64,000 nt of DNA from Nothophaeocryptopus gaeumannii (taxonomy: Eukaryota > Ascomycota > Dothideomycetes > Mycosphaerellales > Mycosphaerellaceae). Position 1 is the stretch's first letter; each line of letters starts with the position of its first letter. The notes beneath the pieces are model-generated. The model saw nothing but the letters and a program-made list of their open reading frames with translations, had not been told where the DNA came from and made no database searches. The translations under genes and the position numbers were made by a program. Below are positions 1 to 9,822 of the stretch, piece after piece. The stretch covers positions 744,001 through 808,000 of the forward strand of contig JASISA010000025.1 of the NCBI GenBank assembly GCA_031771865.1. Direction: 5' to 3'.

Positions 1-118
1 CAGGCAGACTCTGTGGTCAAAGCGGCCAAGAGTACATGCATAAAAAGCCAGACACAGTCCAAGTGCCAGGTAACACCGTCATCATTCATGTTTATCATCA
101 GACTTATCATCCACTTAT

Positions 119-2608
119 TTAGTCCGTCATCCAGACACCCGCTGCACTACCATTGTAGTTCAGATCCGTCACCTCATTCATCGTAGACACATAGTCTTTC
201 ATCAAATCTGGCTCCAGCGCATCCAGCGACAGCTTCACATCCTGATCGTACGTTGCTCCAAAGTACTTTGCATGCTTACCCTTGGCTTTCCCTCCTCTCT
301 TATTCAAAAGCCTCGTCTTCAAATCTTGCTCTGTCCCTTCTTCCTCATCATCAGCAGGATCTCCAAGCTGACCAGCAAACCCCCCGCTATTCTCTCCCTT
401 GAGCTGCAGACGAACGCCTTGCACGCTCTCACGAGAAGGATCGCGGTCATGGAAATTATGAGGGATGAACATTACGCTGCTGGCGGAAGTGTGCATGAGC
501 GTATTGGGTACATCGCCGCTGTGGGGAATATGGTGGGATCCGACGTTGAAGTAGACGACCAGATCTCCATCATACTCATCGCTTGTCTCCAAACTTTCAT
601 GATCAGCCATGTCGTTGAAGTTGATAATGGGATCCATTGGTGCCAAATAATTAAGAGTGTCAGCAGATCGAGGCTCAGTGTCCTTTTGTCGAAGTACCCA
701 GACGTCGTGTTCTGCCCAGCGAGCGCTGTCGCCTAGGGTGGTGGAGTTGACTATTGTCAGGTGTGGTGTGGAGCCCATGCCAGTGCCGGAGGTGATGCGA
801 TAGCCTCGTCGCTCGCCCCAGGCATTCCTCTTAGAGTTGCTGTAGACGAGATAGAACTCGCCTGAGTTCTTTGGCCAATCGAGACCGACTTCTTCGTCGA
901 CTGGGTATTCTACCAAGTGCATGGTGTTTCTCCGAGGCACCTCAGGCTGGTCCCAATTGTATGACTTGGTGAGCGGTTCGAGAGCGAGACGAACCATATC
1001 GTTTGCGGGTCCGGCAACATCGAGATCGGCTTTGAAATTGATGACGTGGTCGTGCACGCTGCTGGAGACGGCGTCGTGAATGCGGTGGCCGTATTTGTCC
1101 TCTGCAGTCTCCTTATTGGCGCGATAGAAGGCGGAGAATATGTACCCGCTGGCCCGCACTTTGACCTCAATGGTACCGTCCATGAAGAAGACATAGTCGA
1201 CAGCATAGTCGTAATTGCCAACAGTAGATGTGCTGCGTACTGTCAGGTAAGTGTTTCTCGAGGCCGTGACAGAGTACTGTGCCGTGTGTCTCGAAAGCAG
1301 ATGGTCTGAGGTGTATTCGAAAACGCAGATGCTGTTGGGTAGCTCGTGATTGTCGCCGACCATGTTGTATAGCGTGTCGAGATAGTCAGCGTAAGCAGGG
1401 CAGTCATAGCCAGGCAGTAGCTCGAACATGTTCTTGCCCATGCCGAAGAAAGTGTCGAGGAACTCCTGTCCTCCTGCCATTGGATCATCACCAGCATAAT
1501 GGGCCATGGCTTCCTGGAGACCGAGCTCGTACATCACACGCTCACCCTTGAAGCGAATGTCGAAGAGTGAGACGCCGGTGGCCTGGGCCGTGGTAATGTA
1601 GAATTCGAAGCCAAACCAAGACACAAACTTTTGTTCCCGATCAAGCTTGTAACGTGCGCCGTATGGCTGGATAGATACCGGCGGTGGCAGCTCACGACCT
1701 GCAGGAGCGGCATCGAAATTTTCAGTGTCTGTCCAGGAGCCATCGTCAAGATTCGGCGGAGTGCTCTTGAACTCGGGCTTGGTCATTGCAGAACGGAGGT
1801 CGTCAATGTTCGCATATACAACGCCATTGTAGAACCATTGTCCCACCTTCCACTCACCCGGGGTTGGGCTTGTCGCGTCTACTTTGACGTAGAGACCTTG
1901 GGGAAGGAGGGTTCTGCCACCGGAGCCAAAGCCTGGTCTGAAGAATTGAAACCAAAGAACGAAACCCTCTGTCTGTACCTGAGTGGTTCTTGGTTGGCAA
2001 ATCAGTCCATTGGAGCCATCTCTCTGCGTCGATACTCCCAGCAGTGTCTCAGTGACATCTGAGACGTTCTTGACTAGTGCTTTGGCGGAGACCTGGATGT
2101 CGAAGAAGTCACGCATTGGCGTCTTCACGTAGTTGCGGCCAGAGTTGAAAGCGTATTCCAAAGGTACAATTTGAGAGTCCTTGGAGATTGGCAGGGGCCC
2201 AACTGCGTAGTAAACCATGTACGGCTCGCCGTCTCTGTACTCTGCCAGACACATCTTCGCCCATCGCTCCGGAGCCTTGCCTTCGCCGAAGAGGTATGGC
2301 ACGGCATCGGTCTTGTTTGGCCTGAGGGTCTCCACGAAGAAGATCGAATTCTCTTTTGCGCTCTTTGGTTTCTTCACGAGATTGAGGTGTGACATCTCAA
2401 TTTGGGCGAAGGCATAGATCTCATTTGCCTCGGAGCCTGTTAGCTCGGAGAAGACGTTCTGCTTGGGAGCGGCGAAGGTCTTCTTGGTCTGGGTGGCATA
2501 GTGCAATGAAGTGTGTTGGTGACTAGATGCAAAGGAGTAAAAGAGGGCGATGGCAATGAAGAAGAGAAGGGAGGATAGCAGCAATGCTGGCCTACTTCGA
2601 AGCTCCAT
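119..2608 (-). CDS. Copper amine oxidase, secreted or membrane-anchored type
   Basis: This single-exon gene encodes 829 residues. It is a copper/topaquinone amine oxidase that deaminates primary amines to aldehydes, releasing hydrogen peroxide and ammonia. The tyrosine that becomes topaquinone lies in NYD (Tyr about 466). Two copper histidines form HDH at about 519-521, and a third probably lies in the His-rich stretch around residue 700. The likely catalytic-base Asp is in FLDTFFGMG, about residue 385. Residues 8-28 are strongly hydrophobic after a basic start, so the protein should enter the secretory pathway as a signal peptide or type II anchor, unlike peroxisomal fungal amine oxidases. 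The C-terminus is Lys/Arg-rich around residue 770. The start ATG is the first in the frame and directly precedes the signal sequence. The family call is firm; the substrate is unknown. Confidence 0.93.
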   Translation of the reverse strand: MELRSRPALLLSSLLFFIAIALFYSFASSHQHTSLHYATQTKKTFAAPKQNVFSELTGSEANEIYAFAQIEMSHLNLVKKPKSAKENSIFFVETLRPNKTDAVPYLFGEGKAPERWAKMCLAEYRDGEPYMVYYAVGPLPISKDSQIVPLEYAFNSGRNYVKTPMRDFFDIQVSAKALVKNVSDVTETLLGVSTQRDGSNGLICQPRTTQVQTEGFVLWFQFFRPGFGSGGRTLLPQGLYVKVDATSPTPGEWKVGQWFYNGVVYANIDDLRSAMTKPEFKSTPPNLDDGSWTDTENFDAAPAGRELPPPVSIQPYGARYKLDREQKFVSWFGFEFYITTAQATGVSLFDIRFKGERVMYELGLQEAMAHYAGDDPMAGGQEFLDTFFGMGKNMFELLPGYDCPAYADYLDTLYNMVGDNHELPNSICVFEYTSDHLLSRHTAQYSVTASRNTYLTVRSTSTVGNYDYAVDYVFFMDGTIEVKVRASGYIFSAFYRANKETAEDKYGHRIHDAVSSSVHDHVINFKADLDVAGPANDMVRLALEPLTKSYNWDQPEVPRRNTMHLVEYPVDEEVGLDWPKNSGEFYLVYSNSKRNAWGERRGYRITSGTGMGSTPHLTIVNSTTLGDSARWAEHDVWVLRQKDTEPRSADTLNYLAPMDPIINFNDMADHESLETSDEYDGDLVVYFNVGSHHIPHSGDVPNTLMHTSASSVMFIPHNFHDRDPSRESVQGVRLQLKGENSGGFAGQLGDPADDEEEGTEQDLKTRLLNKRGGKAKGKHAKYFGATYDQDVKLSLDALEPDLMKDYVSTMNEVTDLNYNGSAAGVWMTD

Positions 2609-2610
2609 TA

Positions 2611-2967
2611 TGGACGATGGGGGAGAGAATGAAAATCATCGACGAGGCTACCGTCTGACATATGAACGTTTGGGTGTATTGGCCTATCTGCGCAGAGTGA
2701 TGCTCCGTTATCTCTAGTGCATCACGATTAGGTAGTGTACGAAGGAGTGAGCTTCGAGAGCTTGGCTTGGTACATGTAAGTCCTTGTCGCGTGCCGCATG
2801 TGCCTTCCATTCATGGACAAGCGCTCCCCTGGGCCAAGGCGTTGAAGAGATGTCGAAATACCGTACATTCAGCTCCCGAGAAGTCATCAACAAACTGGAT
2901 CCAGGGACGTCGATGAAAGGACGATGTGAAGATGCTATTGCGACCTCTACAGACGTACGACACATCT
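2611..2967. other. Intergenic, 5' of amine oxidase and 3' of FAD monooxygenase
   Basis: About 360 nt. It holds the amine oxidase promoter on the minus strand and the 3' end of the monooxygenase. I see no gene or repeat. Confidence 0.5.
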
Positions 2968-4391
2968 TTACGCGTTCGTAACGCTGTCGACGCCGTTCTG
3001 GCTAGTTCTACCTCTCGAGAGCTGGCTCGACTTCCATCCTTCATCCGCACTCTCCAGCGCGTCAAACGCAAACGTCTTCTTCGCGCTCTTCAATCGTGCG
3101 AACGACCAGAAGAAGTCTGCGCTCTCATCATACCAGTCGTGCTGCAGAAACAGACGGTCTCGCTCTTGCTGTTCAAGCCCATCTGGCATGTGATACAGGT
3201 TGCGGTTCTCAATTGCAATATTCACCATGCCCGTCGTTCGCTCTTTGCGGATATCCTGATAAAGCTGTAAAAGTTCCGGCAGTTTCGTCTTTGGCTGCTC
3301 TGAGCGCGAGAACAGTCCAAGGAGCCTGCCCAGGACCGCTCCATCTTCCACCGCGATTGCAGCACCCTGAGCTGCCGTAGGTGGGCCGGGATGACAAGAG
3401 TCGCACACGAGAGCAACCGCGCCATTCGTCCACTTCTCGAGTTCCTCCATACCCCAGATCTTCCATTTGAGCGCCTTGTCGACTTTGCTGAGGAGCTTCT
3501 GGAGCCGCGGATCCCAGTCCTCGTATAACTTTCGCATCTCTTCAAGATCTCCTGGCTGCTTCGAGACTTCGGGTAGCAAGTCGTCAGGAGTGACGCACAC
3601 CATGTTTACAAGCGTGTTGTGCTTCAACGGGTATAAGACGACATGACGATTGGGGCCCCACCATACGGCGAAAGTCGGTGCCTCAAGTATGTCTTTGATG
3701 AAAGGGTCCGACGCGTCCTCTTCCAAAGCCTCTCGGGGTATCGTGATGCGGTATGCAAGGTCGCCTATCTCTTCGGGTTCCTTAACGTATCCCAGCACTG
3801 CACTCCTTACGTTCGACCGTAGGCCATCGGAGCCAACAATTACATCCGCCTGCACACGCTCTCCATTCGCAAGTATCACTGTCGGCGGATACTGGCATTC
3901 CACGTCAACAGCATCAGACCCTAGCCGGACATCTACGCCCAGTCGCCTCGCCTCGTTGACGAGGACTCTCTGATAGTCCGCTCGATGTATCACATGCGCG
4001 TTATTCCCGAAGAACCTTTTGGACCAGTCCCTACCCGGGCGGCTCCCGATTGTCGATCCATCTCATCGAAACACGTAGCTCAGCTCTCTCGCCATCATTC
4101 CTTCCTTGCACAGCTCGTCGAGCAATCCGAAATGCTCCATGACTCTGGTCGCATTGGGAGGGATCTGGATGCCAGCCCCAATCTCACTCAGCTCGGCCAC
4201 TTTCTCCAGAACGACGACGTCTTGCCCTTCGCGACGCAGCTGGATGGCACAGGTGAGTCCACTTAGCCCGCAGCCGACGATGATTACCTTGAGGCGGCGT
4301 TGGTGCTGGGACAGAAGTCAGTCGCAAGCCGTCAGATCTCTCGAAATATGCGTACGCCGTTGCCATTGGTAAGCTCTTCCATATCCTTCAT
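2968..4391 (-). pseudogene. Salicylate-hydroxylase-like FAD monooxygenase with one in-frame TGA
   Basis: Class A flavoprotein monooxygenase, the fold used for NAD(P)H-dependent hydroxylation of aromatic substrates such as salicylate. Two exons, 4391..4356 and 4305..2968, flank a 50-nt intron (donor GTACGC, acceptor CCCAG, branch CTGAC). Exon 1 encodes only 12 residues starting MKDMEEL. Exon 2 begins the dinucleotide-binding motif VIIVGCGLSG, followed by GAGIQIPPNATR; the ribose-binding GSDGLRSNVR and the FAD motif with PPTAAQGAAIAVEDG come later. The frame is continuous across exon 2 except for one TGA at 4065-4063, between YVFR and DGSTIG, where many homologues carry a Trp or similar residue. 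Everything downstream stays in frame and conserved, including VIHRADY. I found no plausible intron that removes the stop. Options are a recent nonsense mutation, a sequencing error, or readthrough. Confidence 0.75.
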
Positions 4392-5154
4392 CGTTGCCGA
4401 TATCGATGGGATGCAAGCAAGAGAGGGTGGTAGAGTGAATGACGACTCTCATGAAACCACAGCTCTCGCCAGCGCCCATCTCTTGGGGGCTGCGATCTTC
4501 ATACATCGCAGCTCTTTGACCGATCTGGGTAGCGCAATCACTTCTCGATGCCTTTCCACCAAGGATGTCCAGCTCAATAGGGTTTGGCCGAGTACTCCAC
4601 CTTGCCGTTCCTTCTACCGATTGTTCCTTCTAGCTCGCGAAACTCCGATGTGAATCCAAAAACGCCAATTAGTGGTATCTCATGCCCATATAAAATGCAT
4701 GGTTTGTCAGACATGACATCGGAATTTCGGCTTTGCAAGGCTTATACATACATCATCTGATCGAGCTATTCCTTGATTGCGCGCGTCGTCTGACAAGAAG
4801 TCCCTAGTTGTAGCGTTAAAACCGGAAGGGGATAATGTGGTCTCGTTTCTCCAGCCTTATGGTGACTACGGAAATGCTAAGTAGCCGTAGCATTGAGCGA
4901 ATTTGATTGAAAGGCGGTGCTTCGGAAAGAGACAGGTACAGTGGTACGTGATCGCGAGAGTTCAAATACTGTATCCAGATCCGAGACACTTCGGATCTGG
5001 AAGCTCAGCGCTGCCTTGTTCCGTGCAACCAAGGGTCTGTGGTAGCCCTATTGCTACACACACATCTTCGCACTCTTTTCCACCTCACTTCATCCACTCC
5101 CAGTCTGCTACACCACTTCACTATTGAACCTTCACAACCTCCAATCTCTTAATC
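4392..5154. other. Intergenic
   Basis: About 760 nt upstream of the monooxygenase. Short ORFs here have no family features. It may contain further unrecognisable remains of the duplicate described at 5155-5235. Confidence 0.4.
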
Positions 5155-5235
5155 TTAGGTCTTCGCAGCCTCCAACACCGCCTAGGTCGAATGGCATGTA
5201 GTAGGCCTTGAAACGGTGATGCCGCCCTTGGGTAC
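5155..5235 (-). pseudogene. Decayed duplicate fragment of the adjacent MDR oxidoreductase
   Basis: Directly 3' of the oxidoreductase stop codon lies a 15-bp perfect match (5219-5233) to the gene's own coding region at 6176-6190, which encodes part of PPKGGITVK. It sits in a 19/20 match. Weaker collinear similarity continues on the far side across about 60 nt, covering the codons for HYVSFDPYQRGR, with a 2-nt insertion. The order and strand match a second copy lying head-to-tail behind the first. The fragment contains stops and is not coding. It may be the remnant of a tandem duplication; the alignment beyond the 20-mer was done by eye. Confidence 0.45.
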
Positions 5236-5241
5236 TTACGA

Positions 5242-6297
5242 TTACTCAATCTTCGACACCTCAAGCACAGCTTTTCCAAAGTTTTTGCCCTCTAACATTC
5301 CAATCAATCCCTCAGCAGCATTATCAATACCCTCCGTCACACTCAACTGCGCCTTAAACGACCCTTCCGAAATCCATTTCTGCACGTTCTTCTGGTGCTC
5401 CTCGGTATACTTGGGTCCCATGTTCGGATCAAACACAATGAATCCTTGCATCTTGATTCGCTTCGCAACGATTTGCATCAGATTCTTCACGCCGTAGAGT
5501 TTGTCGGGTGTCAAGTTGTATTGGGAGATCATTCCGCAAGCTACGATGCGACCGAATGTGTTCATGGAGGTTATGGCGGCTTCGAGTTGTTCGCCGCCGA
5601 CGTTTTCGTAGTAGATGTCGATCCCGTTGGGGGCGAGACGTTGCAATGCCTCAGAAGGCTTCTCCTTCTTGTAGTTGAAGCCGCTGTCGAAACCGAGGTC
5701 TTTGGTGATGAAGGAGAGCTTGTCGTCTGAGCCGACGGAGCCTATGACTGTGAGGCCTTCGTGTTTGGCGAGTTGGCCGACTAGTTGGCCGACGGCTCCT
5801 GAGGCGGCGGAGATGAAGATTGTTTCACCTTTCTTTGGGGCGCCGATTTCGTAGAAGGAGCTGTAGGCTGTGAGGCCAGGCATGCCGAGGGGTCCGATGA
5901 AGAATTTCGGGTCGAGGTTGTAGGGGTTGTCGAGGACCGACCAGCCTTTGACCTCTTCTTCTGAGACGGCGGAGTACTCCTCTGTCCATGTTCGTGGGGC
6001 GTAGACGAGTTGGCCTGGCTTGAAGGAGGAATTGTCGCTCTTGATGACGGAGACGATGGCGGAGTTGCTGACTGGCTTGCCCTTCTCAAATGGTGGTGCG
6101 TAGCTCTCGATATCGGGCTTTCGCATGCGGCCTCGCTGGTACGGGTCGAAGGAGACGTAGTGAATCTTGACGGTTATGCCGCCCTTGGGTGGTTGTTGGT
6201 CGACATCGAAGTCGCGTGCTTCAATTGTGAGGTCCTTGCCGATTTTGGGCCACCCCTCTGGGTAGTCGGCGAAGATGAGGGCCTTGTTCTGAACCAT
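5242..6297 (-). CDS. NADP-dependent MDR oxidoreductase (zinc-independent, curcumin/prostaglandin-reductase-like)
   Basis: One exon, 351 residues, the usual length for this family. Medium-chain dehydrogenase/reductase of the zinc-less leukotriene B4 dehydrogenase/curcumin reductase group, which reduces activated C=C bonds of enones with NADPH. Visible features are the N-terminal substrate domain with VSFDPYQRGRM, the nucleotide-binding turn SAASGAVGQLVGQLAKHEG at about 165-183, and the family hallmark YYENVGG at about 226-232. The structural-zinc cysteine loop is absent. The start ATG follows a stretch without coding signal. The protein is probably cytosolic. A damaged fragment of a related copy lies directly behind the stop. 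Confidence 0.92.
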   Translation of the reverse strand: MVQNKALIFADYPEGWPKIGKDLTIEARDFDVDQQPPKGGITVKIHYVSFDPYQRGRMRKPDIESYAPPFEKGKPVSNSAIVSVIKSDNSSFKPGQLVYAPRTWTEEYSAVSEEEVKGWSVLDNPYNLDPKFFIGPLGMPGLTAYSSFYEIGAPKKGETIFISAASGAVGQLVGQLAKHEGLTVIGSVGSDDKLSFITKDLGFDSGFNYKKEKPSEALQRLAPNGIDIYYENVGGEQLEAAITSMNTFGRIVACGMISQYNLTPDKLYGVKNLMQIVAKRIKMQGFIVFDPNMGPKYTEEHQKNVQKWISEGSFKAQLSVTEGIDNAAEGLIGMLEGKNFGKAVLEVSKIE

Positions 6298-7150
6298 CTT
6301 GATGGTAGTGTTATTTTAGTGTAATAGTGAGGTGTTGTATATCGAAAGGAGATCAATTGAGTTTGGAAGTAACCAAAGTACTTTGTGGAGGGAAGGCTCG
6401 ATATAAGTATGAAGTCCATATCTTTCTTATTATGCAAGAGCTTCAGCCACAGGCATGGAGACGACCAAACCTACGATTACAAACTATACCTGGATACGGC
6501 CGGCATAGGTGCCAATGGAGAGCATCCAGTGGCCATGGAACTTTCTATCTGACGCTTCTGACCTCTACTGACCGTGCAGTGGTCGGTCAACGTTCGGGAT
6601 TGTGTCAGCAGAGCGTGAGCGAGCCCCGGAGGTTGTTCCAAACAAGGGAATGACTTCGGTCGGCAGCTACGCGTACCCATCGTGACCATGGCAGTTCAGT
6701 GTTGTGTTGGCTTTCTTGTGCCGTGAAGACGCTCTGCACAAGAAAACGCCCCTCAGCGGAGGAGTGTCTGAGAACAGAACATTTGCCGGAGGCTTGGATG
6801 TCGCGCACCGCCGCTCCGTACTGCATGGAGAAGTAGCTCCTTCTTGCATGCGCAAATCCTAGACTATTGCTCCGGTTGTTCGAGTTGCTTGAGAGAATGC
6901 ACTGCGCCAACTGACCCTACGCCCGCAAGTTCGCAAACCGCGGCCAACGTGGGTGATGATGTCAATTAGTCAACAGTCAGAAAGAAGATCCTGCGCGGCG
7001 AAGGATGCTGGGGGCAGCGAATGCACGATCGTGGGCGTCATCCGATTTCCGAAGTTCTGCCTCAGCCCTATTGCGGTCATCGAGGGTCCACGATAGTTGA
7101 GCCTCAATGGAAAGTACTCCCTACATCCTCAAAGACAGTCAACGTCCACG
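6298..7150. promoter_or_regulatory. Divergent promoter region between oxidoreductase and Maf gene
   Basis: About 850 nt separate two divergently transcribed genes, so both promoters must lie here. Short ORFs on both strands show no family features. I could not identify specific operator sites. Confidence 0.4.
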
Positions 7151-8062
7151 ATGGTCGACGAGAAGACACCGTTGGACCCTCCTCCAGCTTACGATGGCAC
7201 CGGAGGCGTGTCACCGCAGCCCCAGCAGAGAGCAGGCGGAGGACCACGCATGCCTCTGCCATTGGAACTCCCAGCATTGAACATGATCAAAGGCAAGAGG
7301 GTGATCCTGGCCTCTGCCTCCCCTCGAAGAAGACAGCTACTGGCCCAGGTAGGTCTCACTCTCCAGTTTCCCTTCCCACCCTTCCCACCAACATCGTCAT
7401 TATACATACTCCTCGACTCAAACACTGAGCGGACTCTAAGCCGCCACGATGAATAACAGATCGGCCTCACAAACCTCGAAATCATCCCCTCCACCGCCCC
7501 CGAAGACAAAGACAAATCCATGGCACCATTCGAATACGTCCTCGAAACCGCCGAGCAAAAGTGTCGAAACGTATACCAAGCCACCATCGACGATACCTCC
7601 AAAGGCGAACCCGCTCTCGTCTTAGCAGCAGACACCGTAGTAGCCTCACACTACGGCCAAATCCTCGAAAAGCCCAAATCCGAAAAAGACCACTTCAACA
7701 CCCTCCGCATGCTCCGCGATCAGAATAACGGTTGGCATAAAGTCTACACAGCCGTAGTAGCCATGGCACCCCTCGAATCGCTCATGGATCCCGGCTATGC
7801 GATAGAAACACATGTCGAGGAAACGCACGTCAAATTCGATCAGAGCGTGACGGACGATTTGATTATGAGTTATGTGCGGACGAGGGAAGGAGCGGATAAG
7901 GCTGGCGGGTATGGGATTCAGGGGGTGGGGAGTATACTTGTGGAGAAGATCGATGGGACGTTTGATAATGTGGTTGGGTTGCCGTTGAGGGCTACTTTGC
8001 AGGTGATTGAGAAGGTGGTTGTGGAGCCTGGTGTGCCGGAGGAGGTGGACAGTGCGTTGTAA
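7151..8062 (+). CDS. Maf/HAM1-type nucleoside triphosphate pyrophosphatase
   Basis: Two exons (7151..7348 and 7460..8062) with a 111-nt intron starting GTAGGT and ending ATAACAG; 266 residues. Maf proteins hydrolyse non-canonical or modified nucleoside triphosphates to monophosphates (house-cleaning). The substrate loop ILASASPRRRQLL lies just before the splice site and the catalytic-region motif AADTVV in exon 2. The C-terminal block GGYGIQGVGSILVEKIDG is also typical. The first ~45 residues are Pro-rich and extend beyond the core fold. The start chosen, MVDEKTPL, is the first with a good context after the promoter; an in-frame ATG at 7097 would add 18 residues. Cytosolic location is expected. 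Confidence 0.9.
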
Positions 8063-8628
8063 ACCTGATGCGTGAGGCGGAATGGGAGATACGTCCAAGA
8101 TGAACCGTGTGAGAGAATCCGACGTGGCTTGTAATGAGTACATACGAGAGCTCAGATCTTAAGTAGATGGAACAGCTTCGCAGGCTAACTAGTGATCGTC
8201 TTCGTTTGGGATTGGGACGGCCGAGTTCGTCGTATCATTAAGAGTGGTCAAGGTAGCAGCGACTTTGTCAGCTCTTTGACCTAGCTTTGAAACAAACTCA
8301 AGAACGTGGAGATGCAAGCTTGGTGAATGATTGTAGTGGAGAGGTCTTCCTATCTAGGCTTGGGGCCTCTGGATGATCTTACATACACACACGCCTCCTG
8401 CACCTTCTTCAATGTCCTCCTTCAATCTCATTCTCGTTCATAAACCAACATTCATGAAGCGAAGACTCAAATTGCAACAGAATAACTCGCCTCCCAGCGC
8501 CAGCGCTAAAACAATAAGTCTTTGCGATATTCGTACAAGTCCACCTTTTCTTCCTCGTACTCAGTGCCCGGATCACTCGATGGTTCAGAGGGTTTTGGAG
8601 ATGCTTCGCGATGCTATCCAGGAGCCGA
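8063..8628. other. Intergenic between convergent genes
   Basis: About 570 nt shared by the 3' ends of the Maf and PRELI genes. The short ORFs here look random. No repeat or RNA gene seen. Confidence 0.4.
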
Positions 8629-9363
8629 CTAGGTCACCACTTCCCTATCGTTGCGCATACCTTCGAGCACAGCCTGGATGCCTCCCTTGCGCAGACGGTC
8701 CAGTACAACAGACATGCCCTTCTGTGCCTTTGGCTGCGACTTCTCGGTGCGTTGAAGACTAATCGATTCGATAGCGGAGCGCACAGCACCAGAAGTCCAG
8801 CTGTTGAACCATCCCTGTTTGACGGGTTCTTCCTCAGCTTGAGCGTCGCCAGCGCCAACGACTGATACTGCGTTGGCCTGTTGACCCCAGCGTTCTCGTC
8901 GCTTGCGGATCTGTTCTCCGATGCGGCTCTTCAGAGTGACAGAGACGGCAACATCTGTTCGTTCATCCGTGTCAAACTGAGGCAGCTGTGGCCGGCTGTA
9001 CTTGTGTTTCTCAATGACGGAAAGCACGTTGTTCCAGTCCAGATTCTTGCTCTCAGTCTCCATCCATCCCTCCTTGACATCCACGACACTCTTTTCCAAA
9101 ATGAAACTCTGCGTGCTGCCATCGTCGTTCGCACCGAGCGCGCTCTTCGGCAAAAGCTTCAGCACAGCCGTTGGCAAGCGACTTCTCTTCAAGTGCAGCC
9201 GCACGGTGGTGAGTCGCTGTGTTTCGGGATCATAGTGCCGATCGATGGTGTCTGTCGATGCGACATGGAGGCTGTAGGGGTTCGGATAGCGTAAGAAGTA
9301 TGCGAGAGAGACGGCGCTGAAGCCGTAGTCGTAGGAGAAGTTGCTGCTGTAGAATTTGACCAT
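8629..9363 (-). CDS. PRELI/MSF1 domain protein (Ups1-like mitochondrial lipid transfer)
   Basis: Single exon, 244 residues. The PRELI/MSF1 domain spans roughly residues 1-170, with the N-terminal signature of aromatic residues leading into YFLRYPNPYSLHV, which resembles yeast Ups1 more than Ups2. Family members act in the mitochondrial intermembrane space with Mdm35 and shuttle phosphatidic acid (Ups1) or phosphatidylserine (Ups2) for cardiolipin and phosphatidylethanolamine synthesis. The C-terminal ~70 residues are charged, specific to filamentous fungi and may form a helix. No cleavable presequence is visible, as expected for this import route. The assignment to Ups1 rather than Ups2/3 is inference. 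Confidence 0.88.
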   Translation of the reverse strand: MVKFYSSNFSYDYGFSAVSLAYFLRYPNPYSLHVASTDTIDRHYDPETQRLTTVRLHLKRSRLPTAVLKLLPKSALGANDDGSTQSFILEKSVVDVKEGWMETESKNLDWNNVLSVIEKHKYSRPQLPQFDTDERTDVAVSVTLKSRIGEQIRKRRERWGQQANAVSVVGAGDAQAEEEPVKQGWFNSWTSGAVRSAIESISLQRTEKSQPKAQKGMSVVLDRLRKGGIQAVLEGMRNDREVVT

Positions 9364-9822
9364 CGTGGGCGATTGATCGTGCTCTACTCCAGCCGTCGTT
9401 TACGAGCACCACCCATTCCCAAGCTATTCAATGAGTCGACTTGATGGACAATGCTGTTTATGCGTGTTGTAGAAGAAGAGGAGTAAGAGTGGCTGCGGAG
9501 GAGGCGACTGGTGATGCGCACGAGACAGAGTGCTCCTTCCAGAATCGACATCAAATGCGGAGGCGGCGATTCGTGAGGGAGGAGCGAGTCGGGCATCGGA
9601 CTTTGGACCGCTGCGAGCCGAGCCATTGAGCTTCCGCGTCATTCTTCTTCTGCAGGGAAGTCGCGTGGGACCATTGGCTGACTGGTTACGCTGTGAGTCG
9701 AACGAGGACAATACAAAAGTTGCACAATCTCGATTTCCCGTATGTCCGCATAGACCGAGCATCCCGGGCGTCAGCTGATACCATACAGTTCGCGCGCACT
9801 TTCAAAGACGACATCCTCGACC
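9364..9822. promoter_or_regulatory. Divergent promoter of PRELI gene and WRS1
   Basis: About 460 nt between head-to-head genes. An inverted CCAAT box (ATTGG) lies near 9672-9676. Both genes are housekeeping genes, so a shared constitutive promoter is plausible. Confidence 0.4.

Noticed and set aside
1..118. Partial gene at the left edge
   Set aside because: The 118 nt before the amine oxidase stop contain no recognisable coding sequence; it is most likely 3' untranslated or intergenic DNA.
2968..6297. Secondary-metabolite gene cluster around the FAD monooxygenase and MDR oxidoreductase
   Set aside because: No polyketide synthase, NRPS, terpene cyclase or pathway regulator nearby; the neighbours are an amine oxidase and housekeeping genes.
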